A DNA stretch of 64,000 bases from Thalassia testudinum (lineage: Eukaryota > Streptophyta > Magnoliopsida > Alismatales > Hydrocharitaceae). Where the stretch lies: NCBI GenBank assembly GCA_037157565.1, contig JAZHRO010000012.1, positions 5,420,501 to 5,484,500 on the forward strand. Reading direction: 5' to 3'. Numbering within the stretch: position 1 is the stretch's first letter; every line of letters begins with the position of its first letter. The position numbers and the translations under genes are program-made. Shown one piece after another: positions 24,601 to 33,600 of the stretch. The notes below the pieces were generated by a model. The model was not told the origin of the DNA, made no database searches, and saw only the letters and a list, made by a program, of their open reading frames with translations.

Positions 24601-27600
24601 GACAAAAAACAATCGTTTATGAACATATAAGGCTGTATAACCCAAATGTGTGTGTGCGTGTGTCCCCTCCCGCCCAACTATTTGTGTGTTTCGAATTTCC
24701 CTCCCAGGCGATTTCAAATTTCCCTCCGCCCCAGCTGTGTGCGTGTTTCCCATGCGATTTCGAATTTCCCTCCGGCTTCCCTCTCACCTGCTCCAATTTC
24801 CAAACAATGCAACCCAACATACCGTCGGTTTCGTCGGCATGCATTAGCAACTGTCGACATGTCGGCGAAATCCTCGGCATGCCGACAATTTACCTGTAAA
24901 CCAACATCATATCCGTGTCGGCATGACCCTACTCTAAAAATACCCTTGCCGACGGCATGCCGGCGGCATTTAAATCACTGATTCTACGATCGAGAGCATT
25001 CACATTTATTGGGGGACACATGGGGTTGCATATTTTGACAAGCGATGCTACAGATTCTAAGCACGAGAAGTTCAAAAAGTGGGAGAAAGATAACTACCTT
25101 GTTATGAGTTGGCTTGTGAATGGTGTTGACCCTAAAATTGCAGCAAATATGTTGTATAAGAGTTGAAATAATATAAGCAGAAGTAAATAAACAAAATATC
25201 AAAGTGTAAATAAGAAATAACACTTGGGTTTTATGTGGAAACACCACTCACAAAGAGCAGGAAGAAAACCACAGGAGAAGCATCCTATGGACATGTGTTT
25301 CTGTATTGATCTTCTCAAAGAATAAGCAAAGGGATACATGTCTATTTATATGTCACCACACACTCCATAATCCCACAATAGATGATGTGAGACTAAACTA
25401 ATTACACATATTCCAACACTCTCCCTTAAGTTGGAGTATGCAATGCTTAACTTGTACAACACAGAAATACCATGCTATATAAGAGACCACAACCCTCTCA
25501 ATTTGGTTCTTGCTTATAGGCGGGTCTGCTAATGACGATAGAACTAGAGTTGGACGAATTGCTGTAGCTGGCTCTGACAAGGGTCTTTCCTCTGAAGACC
25601 TCAACTGGTGTAGGTGGCTCCCCATTCAGCATTCCTGTTATGAACCTTCCTCTGAAGATCTCGAAACTGGATCTACCCTTTGGAGTTAACAAAACTAAAT
25701 CTTTCACATAGAAACCTGACATGAGCCCTTCCTATGAGGGCCTCGAAAATGGATCTCTCTCCTTTAGCGACCTCAAAACTTTGGACCTCCCAGAGTTTTG
25801 ATTTCTCGTGGTGACCTCGAATAAAGGGACTCTTAAATGGGATATGATTATAATAGGTTCTACACTTCTCCTTTTTCTCATACTCTATAGGAGAAGAAAA
25901 AATAACATGGAAAAGAAGAGAAGAGCTTCTTCTCCTCTTCTATTAAAATTCATTATTTTATTTTATTTTATTTATTTTCCTATCTCTATTTTTTTCATTT
26001 GATTTTTTCTTGTTTTCCTTTTTTTTAACTCCCTACAAATTTTTCTTCTTTTTTCTTTTCTCTCTCCCTTTATTTTGATTTTTTTTCTGCCTTTTATCTA
26101 CCCCTCCTTTGCACTAGAAGCTAACATGAGTCAAAAAGCGAAAGGAAGCAACTGAGGGGTAAAAGTCCATAAGGAAAGAAAAAATAAACCTTTTCTTCTT
26201 AGGGTTCAAATGAACCCATCAACACCGTTGATGCTCAGTGGTGCTCCACACACTCACACGTAATCTCTGCCGCAACCTCCACTGACTTGATCTCATCTCG
26301 TCGCAATCATGTGAGATCCTCACCACCATCTTCGTCAAAGATCGCTCCTCGAGCGTCGATGGAATGGAAGATTGCCGTCGCCTTGTTTCATGATGACCAC
26401 GATCTTGTATAAGATCTCCACTGGGATATTCTCCAAGGTTGTTGCTTACGCCTTCAACACTGATCTCGGCGCTTCCTTTTCACACGCACCACCATCATTG
26501 TTGCCATTGTCATCATTGTCATGTGGCTGCCATCTTCATTGCTATCGCCCCCTTAGACCAGTAGCCAACCTAACGGTGTCATTTGAGGCTAGCGTTACCC
26601 CAGCAGTGTTGCCTAAGATTGGAGCACTGCCCCAACAGTTCCTGAGGCATCAACCTTGCCTTTCTTTCTTCCTCTTTGCAGCATCGACTGCGTGTAGAGC
26701 CTCAATCAGTGTGCCACGCCTTCTTCGCCAATTTTGCAATACTCTTCGGCTTCTTTTGCTCTTCTTGCACCTTGATCTGATCTACTCTCCATCTTTGATC
26801 ATGCACCATCGCACTTCTACAAAGATGAGAAAGCCCTTGCGAAGAGGGACTCCTCTTTGTGCACCTCTTGTGGCAACACCTACTGCTACGTTGCTCCTTG
26901 ACAATTGTGAGAACACTCCAAGAATAGAATGATAAACAAGATAATCTTAAGAACGAAAATAACCCAAGAATAGACTTGCTCTGATACCAAGTTGAAAAAA
27001 ATATGATAAGCAGAAGCAAATCAACAAAATATCAAATCGTGAATAAGAAATAACACTTGGGTTTTACGTGGAAACCTTACGAAGAGTGGGGAGAAAACTA
27101 TAGGAGAAGCGTCCTATGGGTACGTATTTTTGTATTGATTTTTTCAAAGAATAAGCCGATGGGTACATGCCTATTTATAAGTTATCACACACTCCATAAT
27201 CCCACGATAGATATGAGACTAAACTAACTACACATAGTCTAACAATAAGAAGACAACCAGAGACATTTAGGAGGCACTAGAGCAGAGGTTCTCTTTGCAG
27301 ACTAGTAGTTCACATTGAGCAGGTATCTATAAAAGGATATGGAGCACAAACCAAGGCAATATGTCCTTGGTTGACTACTTTACTACCCTGGAAGGGTTAT
27401 TTGAAGAGCTTGCTATCGTCCAGCTTGCTTGTTGTGACAAGCAGTTATCGAGCTATCATAATGGCAAACTTACCCCTTCTTAGATGGGTTATCTCCTATC
27501 TATCAATCCACTCATGACGAAATCCTGTTTGCTGAGTCTGTGCCTAATCAAGAGACCGTTTATGGGCAGTTTCAAAAGCTAGATGTTGATGATTCCTCTT

Positions 27601-30600
27601 CTGCACCTGCTGCTGTTACTGAGACCACAACCCGTATGGCATTTGAATGTAGAGGTGGTTGTTCCGATGAACGTGACCATGATGGGGGTTGTGGATGATG
27701 TACCTATCCTTCATGTGTTCATTGCTAAAAGATGAACCATCTGTCAAATAGGTGCTGGGAGAAGCTTAGTAGGCTAGCATGGGCCAACCAAACTTCCATG
27801 GCCAGTGCTCCTACTACTAAGGCTAAGGTTGCTACAGATTAGATTAGTTTTCCTTTCACCATAGATGAGTTAGATCATTTGCACCAATTTCTGAGGACCG
27901 AGCCTTCCTCCACAGCCACTCTTGCCATAGGTATTATGGCTAATGCTGCATATGCAAGTACTATAGGCTAGATTATTGATTCTGGTGCATCCACACATCT
28001 TACCAGTAGAGCTACCAATTTATCCTTGCCTAAGGACTCTGCTGATATTACCTTAGTCTGTCTGGCAAATGGGAGCATTTCTCCTGTTACTTCTATTGGC
28101 ACCATGTAGTTTTCCCCTAGATTACGCCTTTCTAATGTTTATTGTGCTCATGAGTTTCCACTTAGTCAAAATTGTAAACAATTGAAGTGTCGTACTATTT
28201 TTTGTGAGAATATATTTTCGTGACATCTAGACAAGGCAGACGATTGGTGGGAGTTATGAGCACCATGGATTGTACCATCTCGACCTACCATCTACCTTTG
28301 CTAATGCCACATCAATCTCCTCCAATCCACTCCTATGGTATTCTTGACTCAATCATCCATCCCTATCCAAGGTGCACTAGATATTTCCTAACATTTCACC
28401 TTCCACCACTTTTGACTACAAGGCCTGCCAACTTGGGAAGCATCACTACTATTCCTGTCTCGTGTGGAGCATTAGTGTTCGTGTCCTTGAGTTGGTTCAT
28501 TATGATGTATGGTCATAGATATTTTGCCATTTTTGTTGACGACTTTAGTTGTGCCTTTTGATTATTTTTGTTGAAAGAAAAATTTGAATTAATCTAAAAA
28601 ATAAAGTACTTTTTTGAAGTTCAAAAGTTTTTCTGTCAAAATGAAGTATTTCGGATCCGATAATAATCTAGAATTTGTTCAAAGGCACTTTGAGGAGAAT
28701 GGGACCATACATCATGCCTCCCATCCCTATACGCCCTAATAGAATGGGGTGGTAGAGAGGAAGTTATGCCACATTCTCAATATTGCTGGGACACTAAGGG
28801 TGTCGAAGTCCTTTTGGGGAGATGCAAATCTTACAGTGGTCTATCTCATTAATTGAGTTCCCTGGTTCATCCTGGAGGTGACAAACCATTCAAGTTACTC
28901 TACCTTAATAGTGACCTATTTTCTCTACCCTTTCGCACCTTTGGCTGTCTGCTTTGTTCATAACTTTAGTAACCCTAGATAAACTTTCGCTTTAGGCTAC
29001 AAGTGTATTTTTCTGGGGTGTTCTCTCATTCAAAAGGGGTATCAATGCTATAATCAAGTTGGCAGGCTTTACCTTGTTTGTGCCAATGTGACCTTTAAGA
29101 AGGTCTCTTACTTCTCCCTTGAGGGATAGGTTGCTCAATTCCAATCTGAAGTTTACCAGAGAAGGGATCCACCACCAACTATGCCTACACTTATACCCAT
29201 TCCTGTCTCGACTTTTGATACATGTGACCATTGTTTAAAAAAACGTGCCTCGAGGCGCTTGAGGCGTGTGCCTCGAGGTAAGGCATGGCAAATTAGCCTC
29301 GAGGCTTAAGTCTCAGCTCGATTCTGTGAGGCGTGCGCCTTGCTTTGCCGAGGCGTGGCCGAGGTGTTGAGGCGCTGGAGAGGCGCCACCTCGGGTATGT
29401 GAGCAGCCACAAGCACCTCATCGTAGCCTCCACCAGCAGACCGACAACTCCTGCTCCACCGCATCGCAGCCTCCACCGGCGAGCAGCTCCACGCAGCGCA
29501 GTGCAATGCTACACGCAGCGGTAGCGCTCCACGCAGCGTAGCGCAGTGCTCCAGCGCCAGCAGCGCGAGCATGCAGCGGCAACGCTCTATGCAACACAGG
29601 CTCTAGCGCAGCGGCAGGCTCCAGCGCCGCTGCAGGTCCAGCAGCGCAGTGTAGCTCCAGCAACGCCTCGACCGCTGCTGCGCCACTGCAGGTCGACGGC
29701 AGCTCCAGCAGCAGCGCCTCGACGGTAGCTCCAGTAGCGTAGTGCAGCTCCAGTAGCGCCGCTGCAGGTCCAGCAGGCTCAAGCTTAGTATGTTGACTAT
29801 AAGTTTAGGTCATTTCATTTAGGTTTATTTTTCAAGTTTAAGTCATTTAGGTTTATTTGATTACCTATTATTTTATTTTCTATATTTTTTATGTAAATCC
29901 TGAGGCTTACGTCTCGATCGCCTCGAGGCTTATGCCTCGCCTCGATGAAGGCAAATCACCTCGATACCGTCTTGCGTTTTTCAAAACCTTGCATGTGACA
30001 ACCCACTGTGTGATGTGCCTCCTATCATCGTTGCTCCAGATGTTCCTACCCCCAAGTAGAGCGTCATAGTGGGGGTGATGATAGGTCCATTGCTCTATAG
30101 AAACCAGTCAAACTATGTACTTTGCATTTTAAGTCACATTATACATCTATAACCCATTTTGATTTTGTGCAGCAACTTTCGCAGGCTGTTTGCTGTATTG
30201 TTCTCCCATGCGCTTATCAGGAGTCTTCCCAGAATCCTAAATGGGTTGCTGCTATGGATGTTGAGCTGGAGGCACTTACTACTAGAGACGTGGGATATTG
30301 TCCCAGCTCCAGGGTGTGAAAATTGTGGATTGCAAATGGGCATACATAGTAAAATATCATGTAGATGGTACCATTGACAGATTCAAGGCTAAGTTGGTTG
30401 CAAAGGGATTTACCCAAATATATGGCGTGGACTTTTTTGGAACCTTCTCTCCAGTTGCATGTGTCAACTCTATTTGTACCATACTATCAGTTGCCAATCT
30501 GGATTGACCCTTATACTAGTTGGACATCAAAAACACGTTTCTATTTGGTAACCTTGAAGAGGTCTACATGCACCAACTTCTTGGTTACAAGGTTGAGAGG

Positions 30601-33600
30601 GAGTCTATGTGCAGGTCAAGGCCATTTATAATCTTAAGTGGAGTCCTCGGGTGTGGTTTAACAAACTGAGCACAAAAGTCCTAAAGATTGGGTTCAACAA
30701 GTCTTTTGAGCATTTCATCTTCATCAGAAGGACAACCACATGCACTATGATATTGGCAGATTATGTAGATGGCATGATATTGATTGGGAATGATGAGATT
30801 GGGATTCAGGAGATGAAGACATTTTTGCAAAAGTCCTTTGTCACGAAAGACCTTGGTGAGCTACACTACTTTCTAGGCATAGATGTTGTCAGAGATAGAC
30901 ATAGGATGACACTGTCTCAGAGAAAATATACCCTTGAAATTTTAGAGGATGCTAGGCTTTTTGGAGCAAAGCCTTATGCCATTCTCGTGGAGCAGAAAGG
31001 CAAACATATTCACATTGAGGATCTTACCTTTGAGGATGTACTCAGATACAAGAGCATAGTGGTAAAAATACTCTACCTCACTATTACTTGACAAGTCATC
31101 AGTTTTGCTGTCAATAGGCAAGCCAATGCATGAAGAAGCCACACTATAACCATTGGAATGATGTTTGCCTTGTTTTGAGATACTTAAATGGGTCTCCGGT
31201 CGGAGGCCTGTTTTACAGGAAGAATGGTCACTTGGAGCTATCTTTGTATTCTGATGCTGGTTATGCTGGGTTTATTGAAGACAGAAAATCTACTACAGGA
31301 TTTGTTGTCTTCCTTGGTGGCAGCCTTGTTTCTTGGCATAACAAGAAGCAAACTGTGGCAGCTTTCTCTATTGCAAAAGCTGAGTATAGAGTAATGGCTC
31401 ACATGACATGTGAGGTCATGTGGATTAGCTCCTTGACTGATGCGGGCATTTCAATGAAGAGTCTTACTCCTATGTATCGTGATAAAAAATCTATCACCTA
31501 CATTGCTTCCAATCCAATTTTCCACGAGAGGACGAAATCTATTGAGGTAGACTATCACTTTATCCGTAATGCAGTGATGTGAGGAAAGATTGTCCTTATA
31601 TATCCCTCGAGTTTCATCTGGCAGATATTTTTACGAAGGCACTTCCAAGAAAGCATCATTCCTTCTTGTTAGGAATAAAGATGGTTCACGTGGCAGTGCC
31701 ACGTGACAACCAATAAAAGGCCTCCAGGGCTGGTGGTCAAGGGGTCCAAGAGACCAAGTTTTGGGTTTTCTTTTAATGTTAAGCTTGCTATTTTTAGTAT
31801 TTAGGAAAAGATGTTTTAGGAATTAGTTTGGGATTTGATCTTTCTTAGTTTAGAGGTAAGATTTGTTTCTTATTTTATTGGGATATGTTCTCTCTATTAA
31901 AGAGTCTTCCTTTATAATTTTCTTTGAGCAATAATAGTATTTCCTATTCTAAGGCTCCTCTCCTTTCTCTCTTCTTCCAACATCATTGTCGCTGGCCACC
32001 TGCGTCAATGACCTAAGGCCACCGGCCATCTCAGCTGGCCACCTAAGGCAGCCTGCCTCCACAGCAGCCACTGGTTACTCCCTCTCTCTCCCTATTCACC
32101 ATGTGGACAACTCCTGTTGGGCTGTTTTCCACGCACAAGGGAGTCTCCATGCTCCACCTTGCACCAAACTTGACATGGTGTTAGAGCCTTTGATCTAGGC
32201 TCTCTTGTGCGTGTAGGTTTATTGACCGCACATTGGGAGTCCACACCTCAAGAGAGTTTTCCTCGACAAATCCATCGCCTTACACGAAGAAAGAAAGCTA
32301 TGGAAGATGGTAGAGGCTTCTATGACGGTCGGTGACATCACGTTGGGATCGGGAGAGAATAAGGTGGCTGTTTCCAAGATAACCATCAAGCTTCATGGGA
32401 CGTCCAACTATGTCTCGTGGGCTTGCACCTTTAAGATATTTGTTGGAGGCTAGGAGAAACTAAGTGTTCTCCTTGAGGAGTCACCAGAGTTGAAGGATGA
32501 CAAAAAAAAGAAGTTCGAGAAGGAGAACTACACTGTCATGAACTGGCTCATGAACTTGATGGACATATCTATTGCCTCGAACATGCTCTACAAGAAGAGC
32601 GTGTACGATATTTGGACGGCCCTTAAGAAGAGGTACGCTCAAACGTCCAGTAACACGCGTATTACAGATTTGTACACGCGTATCTGGATGAGTCAGGGAG
32701 ATCTTTCCTTGTCCAAGTACTACGAGAAGATGGAGGCCTTGTTTGAGGAGTTGGAGATATTCGAGCCATTATGTTGCGACAAGCAAGGGGAGACAGGCAT
32801 TTTGGCAATCCGTTAAGTTTTTATTGAGGTTGCTTCCTCGTTATTGAATCGCTCATGATCAGATCCTCAACTTCAATGGGAAGACGGACCTCGAGACCAT
32901 CTTTTGTCGTCTCCTGAAGATGGAGGTGCCTGAAGATGTCAACCAAAGGGCGAGAACTCTGCACTTGCTATTTCAGAAGCAAGTGTGTGGTGTGGAAGAG
33001 GGCGCAGTCGAGGCCCTGGTCACGTCTACCTGAGGTGTCAACATTATGGACGTATCAACCATCCACAAGACAAGTACTTAAATAAGTTCAGGGGACCTCC
33101 ACATGGGTCTATTAGCACCTCGCGTGTGGACCCCCTAACCCTTGAAGATCTTGAGAAGCTATGGTTTTGCTTCGTGAAGACAACAGTGGTCGTTGCGATG
33201 GCTATTTAGGTTGCCACAGATGCAACGACTCCGGAGGTCGGAAGTGGCTATACCATTGACTCGTCTAAGGAGAAGATCGAGAGCATAACTTTCGAGGAAG
33301 ACGAATGGTGGGGCATCTAACCTCACAAGTTAAAGACTAAGTCATCGGTCTTCCGGCCTTCGACTTGAGGAGTGTTAAGAATAAGGATGGGCCACGTGGC
33401 AGTGCCACATGACAGCCAATAAGAGGCCCTCAAGGACGACGGTCAATGTGTCCAAGGGACCAAGTTTTAGGTTTTTCTTTTAATGTCAAGTTTGCTATTT
33501 TTAGTATCTAGGAAAAGATATTTTAGGAATTAATTTGGGATTTGATTTTTCTTATTTTAGATATAAAATTTGTTTCTTATTTTGTTGGGATGTGTTATTT

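Noticed and set aside
24279..24899. Many overlapping ORFs with repeated MPS/HA words
   Set aside because: Translations of the palindromic words in the 644-bp MITE; open in four frames at once.
26372..26932. 186-codon plus-strand ORF as a host or captured gene
   Set aside because: It runs antisense to the LTR element around it, has no recognisable domain, and its Ser/Leu/Pro-rich composition fits a chance frame. Kept only as a question about the element's cargo.
29306..29728. Ala/Arg-rich ORFs on both strands
   Set aside because: Translations of the GCAGCG core of the hAT-type MITE.
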